Below, piece after piece: positions 25,465 through 33,919 of a stretch of 64,000 nt of DNA. The translations under genes were made by a program, and so were the position numbers. The stretch is from Catellatospora citrea (GTDB lineage Bacteria; Actinomycetota; Actinomycetes; Mycobacteriales; Micromonosporaceae): positions 5,704,001 to 5,768,000 of the forward strand of contig NZ_RAPR01000001.1 of the NCBI RefSeq assembly GCF_003610235.1, given 5' to 3'. The notes under the pieces are model-generated. The model did no database searches and had not been told where the DNA came from. It was given only the letters and a program-made list of their open reading frames with translations. Numbering within the stretch: the first letter of the stretch is position 1; every line of letters starts with the position of its first letter.

Positions 25465-26814
25465 CTAGACCTCGAGCTGCTGCACGGCCGCCTCGATGGC
25501 GCGGTGGAAGGTCGGGTACGCGTAGATCATGTGCTGCAGGACGTGCACCGGGACCTGCGCGTGCACCGCGACGGCCAGCGCGCTGAGCACCTCGCCGCCG
25601 GTCGGTCCGGCCGAGGTCGCGCCGACCAGCACGTCCCGGTCCCGGTCGGCGACGAGCTTGATGAACCCGTCGTTGCCGACCTTGTGGATCCAGCCGCGGG
25701 TCGCCTCGGGCAGCTTCGTGTACGCCGTCTGCACGTGGATGCCCTGGTGCCGGGCGGCCTCCTCGGTCAGGCCGACCGAGCCGATCTCGGGGTCGGTGAA
25801 GGTGACCCGCGGGTGCGCCCGGTAGTCGGCAGGCGGGCCCTCCTGCCCGAGGATGTCGCGGATCGCGATGGCCGCCTGGTACATCGCCATGTGCGTGAAC
25901 GCGCCGTGGCCGGTGCAGTCGCCGACGGCCCACAGCCCGTCGGCGGCCCGCATGTGGCCGTCCACGGTGAGCTCCTTCGCGGCCGGGTCCAGGCCGACCG
26001 TGTCCAGGCCGAGCTTGTGCAGGTCGGCGGTGCGCCCGGTGGCGACGAGCAGCTTCTCCGAGGTGAACTCGCGGCCGTCGGCGAGGTGCACGGTCATGCC
26101 GTCGACCCGGTCGGCCCGGCATCCGGTGTGCACGGTGACGCCGTCGCGCTGGAGCACCTCGGTGATCAGTGCGGAGGACTCGGGCTCCTCGTACGACATC
26201 AGCCGGTCCATCGCCTCGACGACGGTGACCCGCACCCCGAAACGCTGGAACATCTGCGCCAGCTCCAGGCCGATCGCGCCGCCGCCGAGCACGGTCAGCG
26301 ACGAGGGCAGCTCCTCGACCTCGATCGCTTCCTTGTTGGTCCAGAAGTCGGTCTCGGCCAGCCCCGGGATCGGCGGGACCGCGGCCTTGGTCCCGGTGCC
26401 GACGACCACGCCCCTGCGCGCGGTGTACGTCTGCCCGTCGACCTCGACCGTCTTCGGTCCGGCCAGTTTGCCGGTGCCCCGGACGAAGCGGCCGCCGCGC
26501 TTGACGAACCGGTCGACGGCGACCTTGTCGTCCCAGAAGTCGGTGGCCTCCTCGCGGATGCGCCTGGCGACCGGGGCCCAGTCGGGGAACACCTCCGAGG
26601 TGCCCGCCATGCCGTTGATCCGGCGGCCCTCGGCCAGCAGGCCCGACCCGCGGATCATCATCTTGCTCGGCACGCACCCCCAGTACGGGCACTCGCCGCC
26701 GACGAGCCGGTTCTCGATGCCGACCACGCTCAGCCCGGCGTCGGCCAGCCGGCCGCCGACCTCCTCGCCGCCGACACCCATGCCGAGGACGATGACGTCC
26801 ACTTCTTCAGCCAT
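25465..26814 (-). CDS. Class I flavin disulfide reductase family protein (dihydrolipoamide dehydrogenase-like)
   Basis: A 449-residue FAD/NAD(P) oxidoreductase. The redox motif ECPYWGCVPSK has the CxxxxC pair near residues 42-47. NAD(P) binding is at LTVLGGGAIGLELAQMF, and the second FAD motif is GLWAVGDCTGHGAF. The C-terminus reads IYAYPTFHRAI where lipoamide dehydrogenase or glutathione reductase has a His-Pro-Thr-x-x-Glu dyad; the His that activates the thiol is replaced by Tyr. So the disulfide substrate is uncertain, and mycothione or lipoamide reduction should not be assumed. It heads an operon with two mini-ORFs and a small membrane protein. Confidence 0.88.
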   Translation of the reverse strand: MAEEVDVIVLGMGVGGEEVGGRLADAGLSVVGIENRLVGGECPYWGCVPSKMMIRGSGLLAEGRRINGMAGTSEVFPDWAPVARRIREEATDFWDDKVAVDRFVKRGGRFVRGTGKLAGPKTVEVDGQTYTARRGVVVGTGTKAAVPPIPGLAETDFWTNKEAIEVEELPSSLTVLGGGAIGLELAQMFQRFGVRVTVVEAMDRLMSYEEPESSALITEVLQRDGVTVHTGCRADRVDGMTVHLADGREFTSEKLLVATGRTADLHKLGLDTVGLDPAAKELTVDGHMRAADGLWAVGDCTGHGAFTHMAMYQAAIAIRDILGQEGPPADYRAHPRVTFTDPEIGSVGLTEEAARHQGIHVQTAYTKLPEATRGWIHKVGNDGFIKLVADRDRDVLVGATSAGPTGGEVLSALAVAVHAQVPVHVLQHMIYAYPTFHRAIEAAVQQLEV

Positions 26815-26837
26815 GAGTCCTGTATATCCGAATCCGG

Positions 26838-27848
26838 TCAGGCTGACGCGCGTACCACGAGTTCGGTCGGCAGGACCACGGCCGGCGGGACCTCCTCGCC
26901 CGCGATGACCCGCAGCAGCTGGCGGGCCAGCTCCCGGCCCAGCTCCAGGATCGGCTGCCGGACGGTGGTCAGCGGCGGGTCGGTGTACCGGGAGATGTCG
27001 AAGTCGTCGAACCCGACCACGGCGACGTCCTCGGGGATGCGCCGGCCCAGCTCGCGCAGCGTGGTGATGGCCCCGTGCGCCATCAGGTCCGACGCCACGA
27101 AGACCGCGTCGAGCAGCGGATCGTCCTCCAGCAGCTGGCGCATCGCGGTCGCGCCGGACTCGCGGGTGAAGTCGCCGACCGCCACGATCGAGCGCCGGTC
27201 CGACCCGCGCAGCTCGGCACGGTATCCGGCGAGCCGGTCGATGCCGGCGACCATGTCCTGCGGCCCGGCGATGGTGGCGATGCGGGAGTGGCCGGTCTCC
27301 AACAGGTGCCGCACCGCCTTGCGTACGCCGCCGACGTGGTCGACGTCGACGTAGGGGACCGTGGAGCGGCCCAGCGGCCGGCCGGTGACCACGACGGGCA
27401 CGCCGAGCCGGGCGAGCTGGCCGGGCAGCGGGTCGACGCCGTGCGTGGAGGCGAACAGCACCCCGTCCACGTGGCGGGCGGTGGTGTAGCGCTCGACGCG
27501 CTCGTATCCGGCGACGGTGTTGGTCATCATCAGCACGAGCTGCTTGTCGGCGGCGTCGAGCTCCTGGCTGACGCCGTGGATGATGCTCGGGAAGAACGGG
27601 TCGTCGGAGAAGACGCGGCTGGCGCTCTCCGGCAGGACCAGCGCGATCGAGTCGGTGCGCTGGGTGACCAGGCTGCGGGCGGCGGCGTTGGGGATGTAGC
27701 CCAGCTCCTCGACGGCGCGGCGCACCGCGCTGCGGATCGGCTCGGCGACCTTGGGCGAGCCGTTGACCACCCGTGACACGGTCGCCCGGGACACCCCGGC
27801 CAGGCGAGCCACAGCCTCCAGCGTGGGCCGCTCGTGTGCCTGGCTCAT
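26838..27848 (-). CDS. LacI family regulator of the beta-glucoside locus (CebR-like)
   Basis: A 336-residue repressor. The N-terminal HTH TLEAVARLAGVSRATVSRVV and hinge helix NAAARSLVTQR are canonical; residues 60-336 form the periplasmic-binding-protein-like sugar domain. It is divergent from the binding lipoprotein gene, with three similar operators in the 263-bp gap. The arrangement (LacI gene, binding protein, two permeases, GH1) and the operator sequence TGAGAGCGCTCTCT, close to the Streptomyces CebR site TGGGAGCGCTCCCA, suggest a cellobiose-responsive repressor. That inducer is inferred. Confidence 0.9.
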   Translation of the reverse strand: MSQAHERPTLEAVARLAGVSRATVSRVVNGSPKVAEPIRSAVRRAVEELGYIPNAAARSLVTQRTDSIALVLPESASRVFSDDPFFPSIIHGVSQELDAADKQLVLMMTNTVAGYERVERYTTARHVDGVLFASTHGVDPLPGQLARLGVPVVVTGRPLGRSTVPYVDVDHVGGVRKAVRHLLETGHSRIATIAGPQDMVAGIDRLAGYRAELRGSDRRSIVAVGDFTRESGATAMRQLLEDDPLLDAVFVASDLMAHGAITTLRELGRRIPEDVAVVGFDDFDISRYTDPPLTTVRQPILELGRELARQLLRVIAGEEVPPAVVLPTELVVRASA

Positions 27849-27936
27849 ACGACTCCCTCGTGCTGTGCGACCAGCCCTTGACCGGGTCCGGCGAAGGTGA
27901 CCTTACTCCCTTCGCGTTGCGGCGCGAAGTCGCACG

Positions 27937-28045
27937 TGAGAGCGCTTCCAGGGTGAGAGCGTTTGCACAGCTCGGTAACGAGAAGGTAATAGACCCTTGA
28001 CAGCACAGGGGTCCGACTTCATTCTCTGCTGTGAGAGCGCTCTCT
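27937..28045. promoter_or_regulatory. Three LacI/CebR-type operators and promoter of the sugar operon
   Basis: Three 14-bp sites share TGAGAGCG: 27937-27950 (ending CTTCCA), 27954-27967 (ending TTTGCA) and 28032-28045 (ending CTCTCT, including the perfect palindrome GAGAGCGCTCTC at 28033-28044). The first two are 17 bp apart. A promoter with -35 TTGACA at 27997-28002 and -10 CATTCT at 28020-28025 (17-bp spacing) places the third site at the transcription start of the rightward operon. The upstream pair may control the divergent regulator gene. Confidence 0.85.
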
Positions 28046-28111
28046 CAGCCCGGCCGCGAATTGCCCTGATGAGCGGCCGGGTTCCTACTGACACCCCCAA
28101 GGAGGGTCGTC

Positions 28112-29380
28112 ATGCGTGCCTGGACGCGCCGCCTGCTGGTCCCGATCATGGTGACCGGATTGCTGGCGACCGCTGCGTGCGGTTCGGACGAGCAGCCCAC
28201 CGGCAACGAGAAGATCACTTTGAACGTCGCACTCTTCGGCGACTTCGGCTTCAAGCCGCTCTACGAGGAGTACTCCAAGGCGCACCCGAACATCACCATC
28301 AAGGAGCGGATCTCCGACTACGCCGCGCACCACCAGAGCCTGATCTCGCACCTGGCCACCGGCAGCGGCGCGGCCGACATCGAGGCCGTGGAGATCGGCT
28401 ACCTGTCCAGCTTCACGGCCACCCCGAACCGCTTCCACAACCTGCTCGACCTGGGCGCGGGGTCGCTGGAGAGCCAGTGGCTGCCGTGGAAGTGGCAGCA
28501 GGGCCTGTCGACCGACAAGAAGACGCTGATCGGCCTCGGCACCGACGTGGGCGGCATGGCCATGTGCTACCGCACCGACCTGTTCAAGGCGGCAGGCCTG
28601 CCCACCGACCGGGAGGCGGTGTCGAAGCTCTGGCCGACCTGGGACGAGTACGTCGCCACCGGCAAGAGGTACAAGGCCGCCGCGCCGAAGTCGTACTTCA
28701 TGGAGGCCTCGGGCAACATGTTCCGGGCCATGGTCGAGCAGGCCCCGACCGGCGTGTACGACGACGCCGACAAGCTCATCGTCGACAGCAACGCCGCCGT
28801 CAAGAAGGCCTGGGACCTGACCGTCGACGCGATCGCCGCCGACCAGTCCGCGAAGCTGGCGGCCTGGACGCCGGAGTGGAGCGCGGCGTTCGGCAAGGGC
28901 ACCTTCGCGACCATCGTGTGCCCGGCGTGGATGACGGCGTACATCGAGACCAACGCCAAGGACGCGGCCGGCAAGTGGGACATCGCCGCGGTCCCGGGCG
29001 GGGCGGGCAGCATGGGCGGCTCGCACCTGGCGCTGCCCAAGCAGGGCAAGCACGCGCAGGCGGCGTACGACCTGATCACGTGGCTGACCGCGCCGGAGCA
29101 GCAGAAGAAGATCTTCAAGGCGACCGGCAACTTCCCGTCGACCCCGTCGCTGTACACCGACCCGGACCTGACCGGGTTCAGCAAGCCCTTCTTCAACAAC
29201 GCGCCGCTCGGCAAGATCTTCACGGCCTCGGCGCAGGCGGTCCAGCCGCAGCACCAGGGCCCGAAGCAGGGCGACGTGTTCAACACGATCGGCGCCGGGC
29301 TGGGCCGCATCGAGCAGGGCAAGCAGTCCGCCGACGACGCCTGGAAGCAGGTCCTGTCCGACGTGGCCAAGCTGGGCTGA
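28112..29380 (+). CDS. Sugar ABC transporter substrate-binding lipoprotein (CUT1, CebE-like)
   Basis: A 422-residue exported lipoprotein: signal peptide to lipobox LLATAAC with Cys23, then the two-lobed sugar-binding fold. SGAADIEAVEIGYL and LIGLGTDVGGMAMCYRTDLF are typical of the oligosaccharide-binding CUT1 group. AAGGAGG precedes the ATG region. It shares extensive stretches with the lipoprotein at 54921, for example QWLPWKW and DLFKAAGLP, so the two loci are paralogous. It probably delivers cellobiose or other beta-glucosides to the permeases at 29501 and 30409. No ATPase gene is present; these systems usually borrow a shared MsiK-type ATPase encoded elsewhere. Confidence 0.92.
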   Translation: MRAWTRRLLVPIMVTGLLATAACGSDEQPTGNEKITLNVALFGDFGFKPLYEEYSKAHPNITIKERISDYAAHHQSLISHLATGSGAADIEAVEIGYLSSFTATPNRFHNLLDLGAGSLESQWLPWKWQQGLSTDKKTLIGLGTDVGGMAMCYRTDLFKAAGLPTDREAVSKLWPTWDEYVATGKRYKAAAPKSYFMEASGNMFRAMVEQAPTGVYDDADKLIVDSNAAVKKAWDLTVDAIAADQSAKLAAWTPEWSAAFGKGTFATIVCPAWMTAYIETNAKDAAGKWDIAAVPGGAGSMGGSHLALPKQGKHAQAAYDLITWLTAPEQQKKIFKATGNFPSTPSLYTDPDLTGFSKPFFNNAPLGKIFTASAQAVQPQHQGPKQGDVFNTIGAGLGRIEQGKQSADDAWKQVLSDVAKLG

Positions 29381-29386
29381 CGCTCC

Positions 29387-29420
29387 CACCGGGCCGGCCG
29401 TCCCCACGGCCGGCCCGGTG
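29387..29420 (+). terminator. Intra-operon hairpin between binding protein and permease genes
   Basis: Perfect 15-bp stem (29387-29401 with 29406-29420) and 4-nt CCCC loop, 6 nt after the lipoprotein gene stop. It probably attenuates transcription or stabilises the upstream message, giving more binding protein than permease. An equivalent hairpin is at 56226. Confidence 0.85.
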
Positions 29421-29500
29421 ATCCACCGACTTCCGGGGGCCGGGCGGCGCACACCGATGCCCGTCCGGTCACCGGGCCCTTCAGGGAAGGGGAGCGCTCC

Positions 29501-30412
29501 GTGCGCACCTGGCTCTACAAGGCGGACACGCAACTGTCCCCGTACGTCTACATCTCCCCGTTCTTCATCCTCTTCGCGGTCTTCGGCCTGTTCCCACTCG
29601 GCTACACCGCCTGGGTGTCGCTGCACGACTGGAGCCTGCTGTCCGACGAGCACAGCTTCGTCGGCCTGGGCAACTACGCCGAGCTGCTGGCCGACCCGTA
29701 CTTCTGGAACGCCCTGCGCAACACCCTGTCCATCCTGGCGCTGTCCACCATCCCGCAGCTGATCCTGGCGCTGATCCTGGCGCACCTGGTGAACCGGCCG
29801 CTGCGGGCCAAGACGCTGTGGCGGCTGGGCATGCTGCTGCCGAACGTCACCAGCGTCGTCGCGGTCGTGGTCATCTTCAGCCAGCTGTTCGGCCGCGACT
29901 TCGGCCTGATCAACTGGCTGCTGGAGAGCTTCGGGCTGGGCCGCATCGACTGGCAGGCCGGGGTCGCGTCCTCGCACGTCGCCATCGCCGCGATGATCAC
30001 CTGGCGGTGGACCGGCTACAACGCGCTGATCTTCCTGGCCGCCATGCAGGCCGTGCCGAAGGAGCTGTACGAGTCGGCGACGCTCGACGGAGCCACCGCC
30101 GGCCAGCAGCTCCGGAAGATCACCATCCCGTCGATCCGGCCCACCGTCATCTTCGTGGTCATCGTGTCGACGATCTACGGACTGCAGGTCTTCGCCGAGC
30201 CGCAGCTGTTCGCCGGGGGCGGGCCCAACGGCATCATCGGCGGCCCGGACCGGCAGTTCCAGACCCTGACCCTCTACATGTACGAGCACGGCTTCAACCG
30301 CGGTTTCGAGTTCGGCTACGCCTCGGCCACCGCCTGGGTGATGTTCGGGCTGATCGTGCTCGCCGCCGCCGTCAACTACCTGATCACGCGCCGGATCCGG
30401 AGCTCCCGATGA
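29501..30412 (+). CDS. Sugar ABC transporter permease 1 (CebF-like)
   Basis: A 303-residue permease from a GTG start with GGGGAG upstream. Six hydrophobic helices are evident. The EAA loop that docks the ATPase is YESATLDGATAGQQLRKIT near residues 188-208. It forms a heterodimer with the next gene product to import the sugar bound by the lipoprotein. Its stop overlaps the ATG of the second permease (ATGA). The protein is closely similar to the permease at 56287, sharing FGRDFG and TWRWTGYNALI. Confidence 0.93.
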   Translation: MRTWLYKADTQLSPYVYISPFFILFAVFGLFPLGYTAWVSLHDWSLLSDEHSFVGLGNYAELLADPYFWNALRNTLSILALSTIPQLILALILAHLVNRPLRAKTLWRLGMLLPNVTSVVAVVVIFSQLFGRDFGLINWLLESFGLGRIDWQAGVASSHVAIAAMITWRWTGYNALIFLAAMQAVPKELYESATLDGATAGQQLRKITIPSIRPTVIFVVIVSTIYGLQVFAEPQLFAGGGPNGIIGGPDRQFQTLTLYMYEHGFNRGFEFGYASATAWVMFGLIVLAAAVNYLITRRIRSSR

Positions 30413-31221
30413 CACGCAGACTCGTCTACCTGGCGCTGACCGGGGTCCTGATGCTGACCGCGTTCCCGCTGTACTTCAGCGTGGTGGTGGCCAGCCAGGA
30501 CAACTCGGCGCTGTCGCAGGTGCCGCCGCCGGTCCTGCCGGGCGCGAACCTGATCGAGAACATCAAGCGGGTCTTCGACACCGTGCCGTTCGACCAGGCG
30601 CTGCTCAACTCGCTGATCGTGGCGGGCATCAACACCGCGTCGGTGGTGCTGTTCTCGACGCTGGCCGGGTTCGCCTTCGCCAAGCTGAGGTTCAGGGGCC
30701 GCACCGCGCTGCTGCTCACCGTGGTCGGCACCATGATGGTGCCGATGCAACTGGGCATCATCCCGCTGTTCATGCTCGTCACCAAGCTGGAGTGGCACGA
30801 CACGCTGCTCGCGGTGACGGTGCCGGCCCTGGTCAACGCGTTCGGGGTGTTCTTCATGACGCAGTACCTGTCCGAGGCGCTGCCCACCGAGCTGCTGGAG
30901 GCCGGCCGCATCGACGGCGCGGCCACGCACCGGCTGTTCTGGCACGTGGTGCTGCCCGTGGCCCGGCCCGCCGCGGCCGTGCTCGGCATGCTGACCTTCC
31001 TCAACGTCTGGAACGACTACCTCTGGCCGCTGGTCGTGCTGGCCTCGCCGGAGAACCAGACGGTCCAGGTCGCGCTGTCCCAGCTGCGGGCCGGCTACGT
31101 GCAGGACTACTCGCTGGCGCTGACCGGGACGATGCTGGCCACACTGCCGCTGCTCATCGTGTTCGGCCTGCTCGGCAAGCAGCTGATCGGCGGCATCATG
31201 CAGGGAGCGGTGAAGGGATGA
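30409..31221 (+). CDS. Sugar ABC transporter permease 2 (CebG-like)
   Basis: Predicted 270 residues from the ATG at 30409, set by the ATGA overlap with the first permease; the open frame upstream to 29818 is a shadow. Six helices; the EAA loop is LLEAGRIDGAATHRLFWHVVL. PMQLGIIPLFMLVTKL and WNDYLWPLVVL are typical of the MalG-type permease. Its stop overlaps the ATG of the mini-ORF at 31218, continuing the chain of translational coupling to the GH1 gene. Confidence 0.93.
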   Translation: MTRRLVYLALTGVLMLTAFPLYFSVVVASQDNSALSQVPPPVLPGANLIENIKRVFDTVPFDQALLNSLIVAGINTASVVLFSTLAGFAFAKLRFRGRTALLLTVVGTMMVPMQLGIIPLFMLVTKLEWHDTLLAVTVPALVNAFGVFFMTQYLSEALPTELLEAGRIDGAATHRLFWHVVLPVARPAAAVLGMLTFLNVWNDYLWPLVVLASPENQTVQVALSQLRAGYVQDYSLALTGTMLATLPLLIVFGLLGKQLIGGIMQGAVKG

Positions 31222-31286
31222 GCGTGACGAGCGAATGGCGGATCTGTGTTCGTCGAGCCGACGAGCGTAGCGAGGAGAATCGATGA
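31218..31286 (+). CDS. Mini-ORF linking permease and GH1 genes (DERSEE family)
   Basis: Twenty-two codons, [14 protein letters not shown] then DERSEENR. It is coupled on both sides: its ATG overlaps the permease stop and its TGA overlaps the GH1 ATG. GAGGAG lies 5 nt before the GH1 ATG. The N-terminal half differs from the other copies, whereas the C-terminal DERSEE segment is kept. Confidence 0.5.
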   Translation: MSVTSEWRICVRRADERSEENR

Positions 31287-32674
31287 GCACAGTGCGGGTG
31301 CAGGCATCGGCGGAGACGCTGCGGTTCCCGGAGGGGTTCCGGTGGGGGGCCGCCACGGCGGCGTACCAGATCGAAGGGGCCGCGGCCGAGGACGGGCGGG
31401 GACCGTCCATCTGGGACACCTTCGCGCGCAAGGACGGCCGGGTGTTCGCCGGGCACACCGGGGACGTCGCGTGCGACCACTACCGGCGCTACCGCGAGGA
31501 CGTCGCGCTGATGGCCGAGCTGGGCGTCGGCACGTACCGCTTCTCCATCGCCTGGCCGCGGGTCAAGCCCGACGGGACCGGGCCGGTCAACGTACGCGGC
31601 CTGGACTTCTACGACCGGCTGGTGGACGAGCTGCTGGCGCACGGGATCGAGCCGATGGTGACGCTCTACCACTGGGACCTGCCGCTCGCGCTGCAGTCCC
31701 ACGGGCGGGGCGGCTGGGGGGACCGGGACACCGCGGCGTGCTTCGCCGAGTACGCCGCGGTGACCGCGTCCCGGCTCGCGGACCGCGTCGGCACCTGGAC
31801 CACGCTGAACGAGCCATGGGTGTCGGCGTTCCTCGGCTACGCCAGCGGGGACCACGCGCCGGGGCACACCGACAACCGGGCCGCCTTCCGGGCCGCGCAC
31901 CACCTGCTGCTCGGGCACGGGCTGGCGGCGCAGGCGCTGCGCGCGGCGGGCGTACGCGAGCTGTCGCTCACCCTCAACCTGGCCCGGGTCAACCCCGAGG
32001 ACGCGAGCGATCCGCACGACGTGGCGGCGGCGTGGCGCGTCGACGGCGTGCTCAACCGGATCTTCCTGGATCCGGTGCTGCGCGGCCGGTATCCGCTGGA
32101 CATGCTGGGGCTCTTCGAGCGGTTCGGCGCGACGGACGCGATCGTCGACGGGGACCTGGCGGTGATCTCCGCCCCGATCGACCTGCTGGGCATCAACTAC
32201 TACCAACCCGCCCTGGTACGCGCCCAGGTCGGCGCGGCGGCGCACCCGATGTACCCCGGCAGCGAGGGCGTCGCGTTCCTGCCCCAACCCGGCCCGGTCA
32301 CCGACATGGGCTGGACGGTCGACCCGAGCGGCCTGTCCGACCTGCTGCTGCGGCTGTCCCAGGAGTACCCGGACACGCCGCTGATGGTGACCGAGAACGG
32401 TGCGGCGTACGCCGACGCGCTGGCCGGCGACCGCGTGGCCGACCCGCAGCGCATCGCATACCTCGACGGCCACCTGCGCGCCGTGCACGCGGCCCTGTCC
32501 GGCGGCGCGGACGTCCGCGGCTACCTGGCCTGGTCGCTGCTCGACAACTTCGAGTGGGCCTTCGGCTACGACAAGCGCTTCGGCCTCGTCTACGTCGACT
32601 ACGAGACCCAGCGCCGCTACCCCAAGGACTCGGCCCTCTGGTTCCGCACCGTAACCCGCGCCAACGCCCTCTAA
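31283..32674 (+). CDS. GH1 beta-glucosidase
   Basis: A 463-residue intracellular TIM-barrel enzyme. The opening [19 protein letters not shown] is canonical. Acid/base Glu177 is in TLNEPWV and nucleophile Glu371 in [28 protein letters not shown] near the C-terminus is the conserved aglycone-side region. It should split imported cellobiose or aryl beta-glucosides to glucose. As last gene of the operon its ATG overlaps the mini-ORF stop, and a long palindrome starts 2 nt after its own stop. Confidence 0.96.
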   Translation: MSTVRVQASAETLRFPEGFRWGAATAAYQIEGAAAEDGRGPSIWDTFARKDGRVFAGHTGDVACDHYRRYREDVALMAELGVGTYRFSIAWPRVKPDGTGPVNVRGLDFYDRLVDELLAHGIEPMVTLYHWDLPLALQSHGRGGWGDRDTAACFAEYAAVTASRLADRVGTWTTLNEPWVSAFLGYASGDHAPGHTDNRAAFRAAHHLLLGHGLAAQALRAAGVRELSLTLNLARVNPEDASDPHDVAAAWRVDGVLNRIFLDPVLRGRYPLDMLGLFERFGATDAIVDGDLAVISAPIDLLGINYYQPALVRAQVGAAAHPMYPGSEGVAFLPQPGPVTDMGWTVDPSGLSDLLLRLSQEYPDTPLMVTENGAAYADALAGDRVADPQRIAYLDGHLRAVHAALSGGADVRGYLAWSLLDNFEWAFGYDKRFGLVYVDYETQRRYPKDSALWFRTVTRANAL

Positions 32675-32675
32675 C

Positions 32676-32752
32676 GCGACGATCTTGCGTGGACTGTGGG
32701 TACGACACGCCTTAAGCGGGCATATCGGCAACAGTTCACGCAAGATCGTCGC
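32676..32752. repeat. Long intergenic palindrome after GH1 gene
   Basis: Arms of 22 nt (32676-32697 and 32731-32752) with one mismatch; core GCGACGATCTTGCGTG. The 33-nt loop is long. It lies between convergent GH1 and thioesterase genes and could terminate both. Only one copy of this sequence is in the window. Confidence 0.85.
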
Positions 32753-32770
32753 GATCTTGGGGTGGCGCGG

Positions 32771-33298
32771 TTACAGGTCGAAGATGAGGCAGGAGGAGGT
32801 GGCGTGGGCGAGGAGGCGGCCTCGGTCGTCGGTGAGTTGGGCCTGGGCGAGGGCGGTGCGGCGGCCTCGGGACAGGACGGTGCCCTCGCAGCGGAGCAGG
32901 CCGGAGTCGATGCTGACCGGGCGCAGGAACTTGGTGGTCAGGTCGAGGGAGGTGTAGCCGACGCCCGCCGGGAGGGTGCTGTGCACGGCGCAGGCCGCGG
33001 CGGTGTCGAGCAGGGTGGCCAGGATGCCGCCGTGCACCCCGCCGAGCGGGTTGTAGTGGAACTCCTGGGCGCGCATCGTGACCACGACGCGGCCCTCCTC
33101 GGCCTGCACGCTGTCCATGCCGAGCAGGTGCATCACCGGCGGGGCGGGCAGCTCGCCGCGGGCCATCGCGTGCAGCAGCTCCAGGCCGCTGAGCCGGCCC
33201 AGCTCGGCGGCGTTGCGCCGCGGGTCGGACCAGGAGAAGGTGCGGGTGCGCTCCGGGCTCGCGAGGCCGGCGGTCGGCTCGGTCTGGGTCTGCGTCAT
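32771..33298 (-). CDS. PaaI-type hotdog thioesterase
   Basis: Predicted 175 residues from the ATG at 33298; a start at 33334 would put coding sequence across the operator. The hotdog signature NPLGGVHGGILATLLDTAAA contains the catalytic region of PaaI/YbgC-like acyl-CoA thioesterases, and YTSLDLTTKFLRP is the central strand. It probably hydrolyses acyl- or aryl-CoA thioesters in the cytoplasm. It is divergent from an HxlR regulator with an inverted repeat in between, the usual sign of local control. Confidence 0.88.
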   Translation of the reverse strand: MTQTQTEPTAGLASPERTRTFSWSDPRRNAAELGRLSGLELLHAMARGELPAPPVMHLLGMDSVQAEEGRVVVTMRAQEFHYNPLGGVHGGILATLLDTAAACAVHSTLPAGVGYTSLDLTTKFLRPVSIDSGLLRCEGTVLSRGRRTALAQAQLTDDRGRLLAHATSSCLIFDL

Positions 33299-33321
33299 GG
33301 ACTCAGCCTGGCAGGCGGTTG

Positions 33322-33344
33322 CTGAGTCTGTCAACGAGACTTAG
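33322..33344. promoter_or_regulatory. Putative HxlR operator between thioesterase and regulator
   Basis: CTGAGTCT (33322-33329) and AGACTTAG (33337-33344) form an inverted repeat matching at 7 of 8 positions around a 7-nt spacer. A leftward TTGACA -35 box (33329-33334) overlaps it, so binding would block the thioesterase promoter. It ends 9 nt before the HxlR GTG start. Confidence 0.7.
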
Positions 33345-33353
33345 CCTGGAGGG

Positions 33354-33848
33354 GTGAGACCTACCGCACTCGACTGGTCGGCCGAGAACTGCACCGTCGC
33401 CCGCGCCATGGCCGTGCTCGGCGAACGCTGGACCCTGGTGGTGCTGCGCGAGGTCTTCAACGGCATCCGCCGCTTCGAGGACATGCGCGAGCACAGCGGC
33501 ATACCCCGGCAGGTGCTGACCAACCGGCTCAACATGCTCGTCGAGCAGGGCGTGCTGCACCGGGTGCCCTACCGGGAGCCCGGCGAGCGCGAACGCCAGG
33601 AGTACCGGCTCACCGAGAAGGGCTTCGACCTGTATCCGGTGCTGGTCGCCGTACGGGAGTGGGGCGACCGGTATCTGGCCGACCCGGCGGGGCCGCCCGT
33701 CGACATGGTGCACCGCGACTGCGGGTCGCCCGTGCGCACGCACCTGAGCTGCGACGAGGGGCACGAGGTGGGCTCGCCCCGGGAGGTGGCCACGCGGCCG
33801 GGGGCGGGGGCGGTGCGGCGTACGCCCGCCGCCGCGACAGCGGCCTGA
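33354..33848 (+). CDS. HxlR family transcriptional regulator
   Basis: A 164-residue winged-helix protein from a GTG start with GGAGGGG immediately before it. ENCTVARAMAVLGERWTLVVL with FEDMREHSGIPRQVLTNRL is the HxlR core, including the conserved N-terminal Cys of redox- or aldehyde-sensing members. A Cys/His cluster (HRDCGSPVRTHLSCDEGHEV) near the C-terminus may bind metal. It most likely represses itself and the divergent thioesterase. Confidence 0.93.
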   Translation: MRPTALDWSAENCTVARAMAVLGERWTLVVLREVFNGIRRFEDMREHSGIPRQVLTNRLNMLVEQGVLHRVPYREPGERERQEYRLTEKGFDLYPVLVAVREWGDRYLADPAGPPVDMVHRDCGSPVRTHLSCDEGHEVGSPREVATRPGAGAVRRTPAAATAA

Positions 33849-33919
33849 CCACCCGGCGGCGGGCCGCGGCGCGGGAAACGGCTGGTTCTGCGCCACGAGG
33901 GCTGGCAGCATGGCGCGGC

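Noticed and set aside
33329..33345. TAGCCT near 33342 as a -10 box making HxlR transcripts leaderless
   Set aside because: GGAGGGG directly before the GTG and the operator overlap leave both leadered and leaderless readings open; no basis to assert a start point.
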